A program made the position numbers and the translations under genes. This document shows positions 30,537 through 39,038 of a DNA stretch of 64,000 nt, piece after piece. Each line of letters begins with the position of its first letter. Positions within the stretch are counted from its first letter, which is position 1. The notes below the pieces were generated by a model. It had not been told where the DNA came from. It saw nothing but the letters and a program-made list of their open reading frames with translations, and searched no databases. Location of the stretch: positions 1-64,000 of the forward strand of contig NZ_JAEKJR010000003.1 in assembly GCF_017303155.1 (NCBI RefSeq). Reading direction: 5' to 3'. Source of the DNA: Microbulbifer salipaludis (GTDB lineage Bacteria > Pseudomonadota > Gammaproteobacteria > Pseudomonadales > Cellvibrionaceae).

Positions 30537-31007
30537 TTACTGGGCGGTGGCCCGCAACATCCAAGCGGTCTTCTCATGCACACGCATACGGTCGCCCACC
30601 AGTGCTGCGGTGGATTCGTCATCCGCGTCCTGCGCAGCTTTCAATACGTCGCGACAGGTTTTCACCACCTGCTCGTGGCCTTGGGTCAGGATCCGCACCA
30701 TCTCTTCGGCAGCGGGTACATCTTCCACTTCCTTCACCGAGCTCAGCTCAGCAAATGCCTTATAAGTTCCCGGCGCCACAACATCCAGGGTACGGATGCG
30801 CTCGGCAATATCATCAACGGCGACCGCCAGTTCGGTATAGTGTTCCTCGAACATCAGGTGCAACTCACGGAACAGGCGACCGGTTACATTCCAGTGGAAA
30901 TTGTGGGTCTGCAGATACAGGGTGTAGGAGTCCGCCAGCAGACGCTTCAAACCCTCCGCGACCTTCTCACGATCTTGTTCACCAATCCCGATATCAATAT
31001 TGCTCAT
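30537..31007 (-). CDS. dps: Dps family DNA-protecting ferritin-like protein
   Basis: 156 aa dodecameric ferritin-like protein that oxidises and stores iron and shields DNA under stress. Ferroxidase residues sit in [34 protein letters not shown] and are typical of Dps. ATG start (MSNIDIGIG) with AAGAGG upstream. C-terminus [16 protein letters not shown] matches Dps from marine gammaproteobacteria. Its 5' region (31008-31266) carries long complementary segments (see findings). Confidence 0.93.
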   Translation of the reverse strand: MSNIDIGIGEQDREKVAEGLKRLLADSYTLYLQTHNFHWNVTGRLFRELHLMFEEHYTELAVAVDDIAERIRTLDVVAPGTYKAFAELSSVKEVEDVPAAEEMVRILTQGHEQVVKTCRDVLKAAQDADDESTAALVGDRMRVHEKTAWMLRATAQ

Positions 31008-31043
31008 TAGCAACCTCTTTTCTGGTTTGAGTTCAATCCATGT

Positions 31044-31115
31044 CAGGGCCTGTGTGCGGAGCAGGTAGTGTCACTACCACTTCCTGCAGCCCGAAAAACG
31101 GACTGCCAGGCCCTG
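31044..31115 (-). promoter_or_regulatory. Structured dps leader
   Basis: CAGGGCCTG (31044-31052) pairs perfectly with CAGGCCCTG (31107-31115), and inside it GGTAGTG-T-CACTACC (31064-31078) is a perfect 7-1-7 palindrome. Both lie just upstream of the dps ribosome binding site and would form a two-level hairpin in the mRNA leader if transcription starts upstream. No transcript evidence. Confidence 0.4.
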
Positions 31116-31266
31116 CGAAGCCATTCCGGCGGAACTGCAATTAAAAGCACTCCCGCCAACCAACTTCAGCTCATACCTAATACTATGGTCACAAACCGCG
31201 TTTCAAACCCCGGACGCCATTGACTGTAAATATGTAGCCAATAGCGTCAGGCAATGGGGCGAACAG

Positions 31267-33198
31267 TTACCAGCCGCACTGGCGATCCGCGTTTTGCTCC
31301 TTGAGGTAGCCCATCAGCGGCTGGAAGTAATCCACAATCGCGGAGGCATCCAGCTCCCGCTGCCCGGTGAGTGCTTCCATCGCATCCGGCCACGGTTTGC
31401 TCGCGCCCATGGCTAGCATGTTGCGAAGTTTTTCACCGGCGGCCTTGTTCTTGAAAATGGAACAGCGGTGCAGCGGCCCGGTCTCGCCGGCGGCCTCACA
31501 CAAGGCACGGTGGAACTGGAACTGCTGGATACGTGCGAGGAAGTATCGCGCGTAAGGGGTATTGCCCGGAATATGATACTTGGCGCCCGGATCGAAATTC
31601 GCCTCACTGCGCTCTACCGGCGCCTGGATACCCTGATACTCTTCCCGCAATTTCCACCAGGCCTTGTTGTAATCACCGGGCTGCACTTCGCCGTTGAATA
31701 CCTGCCAGCGCCACTTGTCCACCAGCAGACCAAACGGCAGGAACGCAATCTTGTCCAGTGCCTGCTGCATCAGGTAGCCGATGTCTTTGTCGGCCCCGGG
31801 AATTTCATCCATCAATCCAATTTCTTTCAGGTACTTTGGCGTAATGGACAGTGCAATGGTGTCACCCACGGCCTCATGGAAACCATCGTTGGCGCCTTCC
31901 TTGTACAGGAACGGCTGCTCATTGTAGATACGCTGGTAGAAGTTGTGCCCGAGCTCATGGTGCACGGTGATCAGGTCTTCACCGGTTTTATTGATGCACA
32001 TCTTGATGCGGATATCGTCCTTACCATCCAGGTTCCAGGCACTCGCGTGGCACACCACATCGCGATCCCGCGGCTGCACAAACTGCGAGCGCTCCCAGAA
32101 AGTTTCCGGCAATGGTTTGAACCCGAGTGAGGTGAAGAACTTTTCGCCCACCTTCACCATATCTTTTTCACTCATGCCGGAGTCCACCACCAGCTGAGTC
32201 AGGTCATAGGGCGCCTGCATGTCATCGTCTTTGACCACGTCGTAGACGTTGCCCCATTCCTGGGCCCACATATTGCCGAGCAAGTGCGCCGGGATTTTTC
32301 CACTGGCCGGCGCCACATCATCGCCATAGTGTTCGTTGAGCTTTGCGCGCACATGGCAGTGCAATGCCTCGTACAAGGGCTTTACCTTGTTCCACTGGTT
32401 GTCCATATCCGCCGCAAAGGCGTCCGCAGGCATATCGTATTTGGAACGCCACATCACACTCAGGTTGTCGTAGCCCAGCTCCTTGGCACCGGCATTGCCA
32501 ATTTCCACCTGGCGCTCGTACAGAGGCTTCATCGGTGGCGACACCTTGCGCCAGCCAACCCACAGGTCCTTCAGTAGCTTGGGATCCCGGCTGTTGGCCA
32601 TCATCTGGCCCATTTCCGTGAGGGTGTAACACTTGCCGCCTTCCTCACCAGACTGATCCCCATCGTTCTTGTTATCCGGGCAATATTTTCCGGCCCCGTA
32701 CATGCCCTGCATCTTCGAACCGATCTGCGCCAGCTCGGCCGTCAGCTTGGGATCGTTGGGGGCGGGGAAAACCAGGCCCTGCTTGAGCATGGTGAGCATG
32801 CGGCGGGTTTCGGGATCCAGATCGACGCTGTCGAACTTGGCAGCTTCCTGTGCCAGCTCCACCGCAAGGGATGTGTAACGCTCCATCGCCAGCGCCTCGA
32901 CAAACTGCGAGTCGAGATTGATATAGGTGGACGCCAGCCAGCTGGCATGGCTCGCTTCTTCAGCCATTTTGGCCAGGCGCTGCTGCGCGTCGTCCAGGAA
33001 TGCCTTGGCACCCTCTGCATTCAATTGATCGCCGCTTTGCGCCGCCTTTGCCACGGTGCCAGCGTCGGTGGAATCGGCGGCGTAATTCAGGTTTGAGGGG
33101 GGATTGGCGGCAGCGGGAGGCTGTCCTCCGGTAGATTCTCGATCACACCCCGCAAGGGTGAAGGTGGCAGCGGCGATTACCAACGCAAGCTTTTTCAT
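31267..33198 (-). CDS. M2-family (ACE-like) peptidyl-dipeptidase, lipoprotein
   Basis: 643 aa. MKKLALVIAAATFTLAGC has a lipobox (LAGC), so the enzyme is membrane-anchored outside the cytoplasm. HHELGHNFYQ near residue 415 is the gluzincin HExxH site, and EAVGDTIALS supplies the third ligand Glu. Resembles angiotensin-converting enzyme in the M2 family, which removes C-terminal dipeptides. The gene before it in this direction is the 4.5S RNA; 33199-33486 shows no gene. Confidence 0.92.
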   Translation of the reverse strand: MKKLALVIAAATFTLAGCDRESTGGQPPAAANPPSNLNYAADSTDAGTVAKAAQSGDQLNAEGAKAFLDDAQQRLAKMAEEASHASWLASTYINLDSQFVEALAMERYTSLAVELAQEAAKFDSVDLDPETRRMLTMLKQGLVFPAPNDPKLTAELAQIGSKMQGMYGAGKYCPDNKNDGDQSGEEGGKCYTLTEMGQMMANSRDPKLLKDLWVGWRKVSPPMKPLYERQVEIGNAGAKELGYDNLSVMWRSKYDMPADAFAADMDNQWNKVKPLYEALHCHVRAKLNEHYGDDVAPASGKIPAHLLGNMWAQEWGNVYDVVKDDDMQAPYDLTQLVVDSGMSEKDMVKVGEKFFTSLGFKPLPETFWERSQFVQPRDRDVVCHASAWNLDGKDDIRIKMCINKTGEDLITVHHELGHNFYQRIYNEQPFLYKEGANDGFHEAVGDTIALSITPKYLKEIGLMDEIPGADKDIGYLMQQALDKIAFLPFGLLVDKWRWQVFNGEVQPGDYNKAWWKLREEYQGIQAPVERSEANFDPGAKYHIPGNTPYARYFLARIQQFQFHRALCEAAGETGPLHRCSIFKNKAAGEKLRNMLAMGASKPWPDAMEALTGQRELDASAIVDYFQPLMGYLKEQNADRQCGW

Positions 33199-33486
33199 CG
33201 GCGTCCTCTGGTCATTATTGGAAGTTATTCGTGGTATTCCCCCCCGGGCACCGGGGTGGAGATCCTAAAATCTGTCGCGGTTTTATAGCACAGGCCCCAC
33301 CCCCACCGGGACGGTGGCGAGTGTGCGCAAACCACATCGGCACAAAATTCCTTCTACGGGCGAATATTTGGAGAAAAATTTCGGCAACGAGCTTTTCCGC
33401 GAATCAGCCAATGGCGCAGGAGGCGGGCCCAATACAGGCAGACTTTGCAACAGAAAGAGGGAATGAATAGAGAGAAGAAAACTGGA

Positions 33487-33596
<110 letters not shown>

Positions 33597-33664
33597 ATCA
33601 CGCTTGAGCACTCAGGTTAGCACCGCTTGCTGAAAAAAAGCGGCCTGTGCTCGAAGAGGGCGCG

Positions 33665-33670
33665 ATTATA
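33665..33670 (-). promoter_or_regulatory. Probable -10 box for ffs
   Basis: TATAAT on the minus strand, about 70 bp upstream of the inferred 5' end of the RNA; a CCGCTT/AAGCGG hairpin lies between, which may be trimmed off. The -35 candidate is TGGAAC at 17 bp and is weak. Confidence 0.4.
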
Positions 33671-33847
33671 GAGATTCGAGGCGCCAGGTTCCAGCCCTAA
33701 TTTTCCCGCGCGCGACTTATCGCTTGTGGTCAGTAAAATCCTCTCCGCCGAGGGCACCAATCATGACCGCAAAAAAGCTATACTGTGCCGCGCCCGAATC
33801 CGGGCCCTTCGCTTTCGTTTCAGCCACTTTGCCATGCCGGAAAACCT

Positions 33848-34690
33848 ATGCACCTGTTTGTCGACAGCCTTACCAACGTGGATTTCAGTTATCTCCACCG
33901 CAGCCGCGGCATTGTTGGTGAAACCTGGCTGGCCAACGCCGCCCTCGATGGCGCGCTGGATCATCAGGGCATGGTGTGCGACTTCGGGATCGTCAAAAAG
34001 ACCCTGCGTAACTGGCTGGATAGCGAGCTGGACCACCGCTTGCTGGTGCCTATTCTGGCACCCGAGCTGGAACTTGAGCGCACCGACGACGGCATCCGCC
34101 TGCAGTGGACACTCGACGATGGCGAAGTCATCACGGTAGGGGGCCCCGCAGAGGCGTTCGCCCTGGTCGCGGTGAACGCAATTTCGCCGGAATCCGTGGC
34201 GCACTGGTGCGTGGGCGAACTGGAGGGCATCTTCCCCACCAGCGTGAAGCGGCTCGACCTGCGCTTTACCACCGAGGCCATCGATACCCCGTTTTATCAC
34301 TACAGTCACGGCCTGAAAAAACACGACGGTAACTGCCAGCGCATTGCCCACGGCCACCGCTCGCGTATCCAAATCGATATGGATGGGGTACGCCATCCAC
34401 AGTTGGAAGCGGAATGGGCGAAGCGCTGGGCGGATATTTACCTCGGCACCCGCGAAGACCTGCGCGAGGAATCTGCGCAGCAACTGCACTTTGCCTACCG
34501 CGCCCGCCAGGGCGAGTTCACTCTGAGTATCCCCGGCAACCGCTGTGAAATTCTCGACTGTGATACCACCGTGGAACAGCTGGCGCAGTACATGGCCGAC
34601 CAGTTAGCCAAGGCGCATCCCGGACACGACATCCGCGTTCGCGCCTACGAGGGTATCGGCAAGGGCGCCGTGGCCTCGGCAAAGTGCTAA
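33848..34690 (+). CDS. 6-carboxytetrahydropterin synthase-like protein, double length
   Basis: 280 aa, about twice a normal QueD. Starts MHLFVDSLTNVDFSYL, with MVCDFGIVKKTL and DHRLLVP (zinc-site His/catalytic region of the 6-pyruvoyltetrahydropterin synthase fold) in the first half, then a second PTPS-like half with CxxxHGH-like NCQRIAHGHRSRI and a C-terminal VRAYEGIGKGA (Glu-containing). The family makes 6-carboxytetrahydropterin for queuosine or related pterins; the precise product of this double form is not settled. rsmE follows at 6 bp. Confidence 0.83.
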   Translation: MHLFVDSLTNVDFSYLHRSRGIVGETWLANAALDGALDHQGMVCDFGIVKKTLRNWLDSELDHRLLVPILAPELELERTDDGIRLQWTLDDGEVITVGGPAEAFALVAVNAISPESVAHWCVGELEGIFPTSVKRLDLRFTTEAIDTPFYHYSHGLKKHDGNCQRIAHGHRSRIQIDMDGVRHPQLEAEWAKRWADIYLGTREDLREESAQQLHFAYRARQGEFTLSIPGNRCEILDCDTTVEQLAQYMADQLAKAHPGHDIRVRAYEGIGKGAVASAKC

Positions 34691-34696
34691 ACAACC

Positions 34697-35416
34697 GTGA
34701 ACCTGATCCTTCTTGAACCCAGCGATTTTGCCGAGGCGGCCGACGTCGCCGTGCTGCGCGGGCGCCGCTTCCAGCATATTGTCGACGTGCACAAAGCCGA
34801 GGTGGGCGACACGCTCAAGGTCGGCGCGCTGCAGGGGCAGATTGGCGAGGGCGTGGTCATCGAGCGCGGCGAACAACATATCGCGCTCGCCGTTTCTCTG
34901 CACCGCGCACCGCCACCGCCGCTGCCGCTGAACCTGATCCTCGCCCTGCCGCGCCCGAAAATGCTCAAGCGCACCATCCAGCACGCCACCGCGCTCGGGG
35001 TAAAGACGCTGTACCTGATCAATGCCTACCGGGTGGAGAAGTCCTACTGGCAAAGCCCCTGGCTGGCGGAAGACAAACTCCGCGAGCAGTGCCTTCTGGG
35101 CCTGGAGCAGGCGGTGGACACCACCATGCCGGCGATATTTCTGCGCAAGCGTTTCAAGCCGTTTGTCGAAGATGAGCTGCCGGATATCGCCGCCGCCTCG
35201 CGCAAGCTGGTCGCACACCCCGTCACCGACACCCCCTGCCCGGTAGATATTGCCGAGCACACCACCCTGGCAGTGGGGCCGGAGGGCGGCTTCATTCCGT
35301 ACGAAGTAGAAAAGCTACAGGCGGCGGGATTTGAATCCGTACATCTGGGCCCCAGAATCCTGCGGGTAGAAACAGCCCTGCCCGTCCTGCTAGCGCGACT
35401 GTTCCCCGGACGCTAG
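34697..35416 (+). CDS. rsmE: 16S rRNA (uracil1498-N3)-methyltransferase
   Basis: 239 aa SPOUT methyltransferase acting on U1498 of 16S rRNA. GTG start 6 bp after the queD-like stop. Motifs: LRGRRFQHI, RPKMLKRTIQHATALGV, AVGPEGGF near residue 193 (knot), and LGPRILRVETALPVLLA near the C-terminus, the SAM-binding knot. Forms a two-gene unit with the upstream pterin gene. Confidence 0.96.
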   Translation: MNLILLEPSDFAEAADVAVLRGRRFQHIVDVHKAEVGDTLKVGALQGQIGEGVVIERGEQHIALAVSLHRAPPPPLPLNLILALPRPKMLKRTIQHATALGVKTLYLINAYRVEKSYWQSPWLAEDKLREQCLLGLEQAVDTTMPAIFLRKRFKPFVEDELPDIAAASRKLVAHPVTDTPCPVDIAEHTTLAVGPEGGFIPYEVEKLQAAGFESVHLGPRILRVETALPVLLARLFPGR

Positions 35417-35476
35417 ATCACCTCACACGCCATCGCACCGACAACGAAATAACACAGCGCACCTGAAGAACGGGCA

Positions 35477-35506
35477 CAAAAAAGCCGCGCTAAAAAGCGC
35501 GGCCAC
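35477..35506 (-). terminator. Terminator after ald
   Basis: GGCCGCGCT / AGCGCGGC arms with a TTTT loop and a T6 run on the minus strand, about 100 bp after the ald stop. Confidence 0.8.
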
Positions 35507-35605
35507 AATGGCAGTCAAGACACTGCCGGGTCTCACAGAGCGGGGCATGGGGCTGCCCCAAAGAGAACGGGAGTTACCTGTTCAATTCTTTGCTCGGGCT
35601 GCGGG

Positions 35606-36751
35606 TTACGCAGCGACTTCAGACTCAACTGCAGACTTTTGCAGGGCGAGTTTCGGATCTACGTACTCGTAACCCAGCACATCCGCTACCGCTTTATAAG
35701 TCACCATACCGGCGTGCACGTTCAAACCTTCCAGCAGGTTGGCATCGTCCAGCAGTGCCTGCTTGGCACCCTTGTTGGCCAGCGATACGGCGAACGGCAG
35801 GGTGGCATTGTTCAGAGCCATGGTGGAGGTACGGGCAACACCACCCGGCATATTGGCAACACAGTAGTGCACCACGCCATCTACCACGTAGGTCGGCTCC
35901 TGGTGCGTGGTCGCTTTGGAAGTTTCGAAACAACCGCCCTGGTCGATCGCAACGTCCACAACCACCGCACCTTTCTTCATACGGCTGATATGGTCGCGAG
36001 TCAGCAGCTTCGGTGCCGCCGCGCCCGGGATCAGTACCGCACCGACAACCAGGTCAGCTTCCAGCGCGTGCTTCTCGATCGCATCGTTGGTGGAGTATTC
36101 GGTGCGCACCGCGCCGCCGAAGATATCGTCCAGCTGGCGCAGACGCGGCAGGGAACGATCCAGGATGGTCACGTCGGCACCCATACCCAGCGCCATCTTG
36201 GCCGCCTGGGTACCTACAACACCACCGCCAATAATCAGCACTTTGGCCGGTGCTACACCCGGTACGCCGCCCAGCAGTACGCCGAGGCCGCCCTGAGCTT
36301 TTTCCAGGTGATGCGCGCCGCACTGCACGGACATACGACCGGCTACTTCCGACATAGGCGCCAGCAGCGGCAGGCCACCGAAGCGGTCGGTCACGGTTTC
36401 ATAAGCGATACAGGTCGCACCGGATTTCACCAGCAGTTCGGTCTGCTTGGGATCGGGCGCGAGGTGGAGGTAGGTGTACAGCAGCTGGCCGGGGCGCAGC
36501 ATTTCGCATTCGTGCGGCTGGGGTTCTTTTACCTTCACGATCATATCGGCAGTGGCGAAGATTTCTTCAGCGCTGTCGATGATCTTGGCACCCGCCTGCT
36601 CGTACATTTCATCGGTAAAGCCAATGGCTGAACCGCCGTCTTTCTGCACGATCACGTCATGACCATGGCCGATCAGCTCGCGTACACTCGCCGGCGTCAG
36701 GCCGATGCGATACTCGTGGTTCTTAATTTCTTTTGGGACACCGATCAACAT
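35606..36751 (-). CDS. ald: Alanine dehydrogenase
   Basis: 381 aa, NAD-dependent conversion of alanine to pyruvate and ammonia. MLIGVPKEIKNHEYRIGLTPASV (substrate region) and the Rossmann motif KVLIIGGGVVGTQAAKMALGMGADVTI near residue 170 are typical; VAIDQGGCFETSKATTH is the family signature. Start is the ATG behind AGGAG. The divergent Lrp-type gene 291 bp away probably controls it. Confidence 0.95.
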   Translation of the reverse strand: MLIGVPKEIKNHEYRIGLTPASVRELIGHGHDVIVQKDGGSAIGFTDEMYEQAGAKIIDSAEEIFATADMIVKVKEPQPHECEMLRPGQLLYTYLHLAPDPKQTELLVKSGATCIAYETVTDRFGGLPLLAPMSEVAGRMSVQCGAHHLEKAQGGLGVLLGGVPGVAPAKVLIIGGGVVGTQAAKMALGMGADVTILDRSLPRLRQLDDIFGGAVRTEYSTNDAIEKHALEADLVVGAVLIPGAAAPKLLTRDHISRMKKGAVVVDVAIDQGGCFETSKATTHQEPTYVVDGVVHYCVANMPGGVARTSTMALNNATLPFAVSLANKGAKQALLDDANLLEGLNVHAGMVTYKAVADVLGYEYVDPKLALQKSAVESEVAA

Positions 36752-36836
36752 AACGAATCTCCTCAATCACTCTGTGAGCGCAACTTCGCGCGCCCCGTTC
36801 TTTTGTTGGATTCCCGCAGTATAAGACCCTCGTTCG

Positions 36837-36880
36837 AGTGGATTTCTGCAAATTTTTCAATATCATTAGTGGAATCCACT
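36837..36880. promoter_or_regulatory. Palindromic operator candidate between ald and the Lrp-type gene
   Basis: AGTGGATT at 36837-36844 faces AATCCACT at 36873-36880, and the second copy is part of AGTGGA-A-TCCACT (36868-36880), a perfect palindrome. Three AGTGGA half-sites in 44 bp suggest binding of a multimeric Lrp/AsnC protein, though the usual Lrp consensus is more A/T-rich. Confidence 0.45.
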
Positions 36881-37042
36881 GGTTATTTTTTGAAATGACC
36901 GTTTTTTAGCCAAACGAGACCAGAATTCGCGCCACAGACAAGTCAAGCCGGGCTTTCACGCCTTTTTTCTGTGGTATTCCCGACGGGCCAGAAAGGCTCG
37001 ACCACTTGGTCAAAAACAGATATCCGAGAGCATGTCAAAAAC

Positions 37043-37528
37043 ATGAAAAGGCGCGCCAACGAACTCAGCACCATTGATCGCAACATCCTGCGTGTACTGC
37101 AAAAAAACGGGCGCACCAGCTACGCGGAACTGGCCCGCCATGTCGGACTGACCGCCACCCCCTGTGTCGAGCGGGTGAAAAAAATGGAGTCCGACGGGGT
37201 TATCCAGGGCTACACCGCACTGATCAACCCCGAGTATCTGGACGCGGCGCTGGTGGTTTTTGTACAGATCCGCCTGAACCGCTCTGCGCAGGATGCATTC
37301 GAGGATTTTCGCACCGCGGTCTCTGCCCTGCCGGAAGTTCAGGAGTGCTATCTGGTGTCGGGGAATTTTGATTACCTGATCAAAGCCCGCGTGGCCGACA
37401 TGAGCGCCTACCGGAAATTTTATGGCGAAACCTTACTGACCCTGCCGGAAGTGCAGGAGTGCACCAGCTATGTGGTGATGGAGCAGGTCAAGGAAACCCT
37501 GGAAGTACCGGTGCACTACAACCGCTGA
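37043..37528 (+). CDS. Lrp/AsnC-family transcriptional regulator
   Basis: 161 aa. Helix-turn-helix NELSTIDRNILRVLQKNGRTSYAELARHVGLTATPCVERVKKME, then a RAM (Lrp effector) domain with LPEVQECYLVSGNFDYLIKARVAD. ATG at 37043 chosen since the previous 24 codons have no homology. Divergent from ald, so a leucine/alanine-responsive activator of ald is likely. Confidence 0.92.
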   Translation: MKRRANELSTIDRNILRVLQKNGRTSYAELARHVGLTATPCVERVKKMESDGVIQGYTALINPEYLDAALVVFVQIRLNRSAQDAFEDFRTAVSALPEVQECYLVSGNFDYLIKARVADMSAYRKFYGETLLTLPEVQECTSYVVMEQVKETLEVPVHYNR

Positions 37529-37704
37529 TACCACAGGCCTACCCAGGGCCTCCCGTCCATTCAATGCACCGCCTCGAGCAACGGGCACACACGCGCCCCA
37601 CCGCAAGGGTTGCATTCCGCGTCAACCGGCTCGCGAGAGCCGCCCGCCCCGTGAACGACGACTAGGATTAAAAGGCAAAGGTTTCCTAATTCAAGTGCGC
37701 GGAA

Positions 37705-39021
37705 ATGATGTCTTATTCCAACCTCTTCCCTGTTCACTGGCAGAAAGTCTTCGTTCTCGTATGTGTGCTCAGCACCGGCTGCGGGGACAAGACGCCAGAA
37801 AAACCCACCCCGCCCCCCAAAAAGGTGGAAGTGGTGGAAGCCCAGCGCCTGAAATTCCGCCCCAGTTTCGAGGTGCCCGCGGTTATTGAAGCGGTGGAAA
37901 CGGCACAGATTTTCCCGCTGGTACAATCCAGGATTCTCTATCAGAACATCACACCCGGCGCCTTTTTCAAGCAGGGTGAGGAGCTGGTGCGACTCGATCC
38001 CTACAAGTTCGAGTCGGCGGTTGCCACCGCTGAATCCATGGTGGCGGAAGCAACCGCAAACTTTGAGCAGGCCGACGGCAACTTTCGGCGGGCGCGTGAG
38101 TTAAGCCCCCAGGGTTACATCTCGGCAAAAGATTTCGATACCGCGAAATCCGCCAAGCTGGCCGCCGAAGCAGAGCTGGATAAAGCCCATGCAGCACTGA
38201 TACAGGCACGGCAGGACCTGTCGCATACGTCCATTGTGGCGCCGTTTTCCGGGCGTGTCGGGCACCCCAACTACGCGCCGGGCGACATTGTGATATTGCC
38301 GACGTCGCTCCCTATCACCAAGATGGTCAAGCTCGACCCCGTGTACGTACTGGCCAATGTGGGCCAGAAGGCCTACAACGATTTTTACGCCGTGGTGGAA
38401 AGACTGAAGCAGCAGGGGCGCGCCATTCCCAATATGGAGCTCTATATGGAGCTTCCCGGCGGCAGCATCTATCCCTTTAAAGGGGAATTTTTCTCCTGGG
38501 ATGCCACCGCCGCCTCCACCCGTGGCACCATCGCCGCGCGCGTACTTTTCCCAAATACGGACGGCCTGCTGATCCCCAAAGAGAATGTCACGCTGCACGG
38601 GAAACTGCTGGAGGAAATCGAACGCATCGTCATTCCGCAGAAAGCGGTATCCCAGGACCAGCAGGGGTTTTACGTCTACCTGCTCGACAAAGACAACAAG
38701 GTAAAACGGGCCAATGTGGAAGTGGGTGTCCGAATCGGGCCCAACTGGGCCATTCGCAAGGGCCTGAAAACGGGCGACCGGGTTCTGGTCGAGGGCCTGC
38801 AAAAAGTCAGCCCGGGCGATCAGGTAACCGTGGTGCCAGTCAAACTTGAGGACTTCAAGAAGCAGACACCCCTCAATCTGAAGTCCCCGCCCCACTCCCT
38901 CAAGGAACAGCTGGCCCGAGACCGGGAGGCCCAATCGCAGATGCTGGAGTCCCTGCAACGCGAGCAGAGGGACAGAAACCAGCCGGGCGAGCCCTATGAC
39001 CCGAATGACATCGGCAAGTAA
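37705..39021 (+). CDS. RND efflux periplasmic adaptor, lipoprotein
   Basis: 438 aa membrane fusion protein. Signal peptide with lipobox LSTGC (Cys26). Membrane-proximal and barrel-sandwich domains follow the HlyD_D23/AcrA layout: VPAVIEAVETAQIFPLV, then a coiled-coil hairpin (ATAESMVAEATANFEQADGNFRRARELSPQG ... KDFDTAKSAKLAAEAELDKAHAAL), then DLSHTSIVAPFSGRVG. Partner pump gene starts 17 bp downstream. Confidence 0.92.
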   Translation: MMSYSNLFPVHWQKVFVLVCVLSTGCGDKTPEKPTPPPKKVEVVEAQRLKFRPSFEVPAVIEAVETAQIFPLVQSRILYQNITPGAFFKQGEELVRLDPYKFESAVATAESMVAEATANFEQADGNFRRARELSPQGYISAKDFDTAKSAKLAAEAELDKAHAALIQARQDLSHTSIVAPFSGRVGHPNYAPGDIVILPTSLPITKMVKLDPVYVLANVGQKAYNDFYAVVERLKQQGRAIPNMELYMELPGGSIYPFKGEFFSWDATAASTRGTIAARVLFPNTDGLLIPKENVTLHGKLLEEIERIVIPQKAVSQDQQGFYVYLLDKDNKVKRANVEVGVRIGPNWAIRKGLKTGDRVLVEGLQKVSPGDQVTVVPVKLEDFKKQTPLNLKSPPHSLKEQLARDREAQSQMLESLQREQRDRNQPGEPYDPNDIGK

Positions 39022-39038
39022 CCAGAGGCGCTCCTTCG

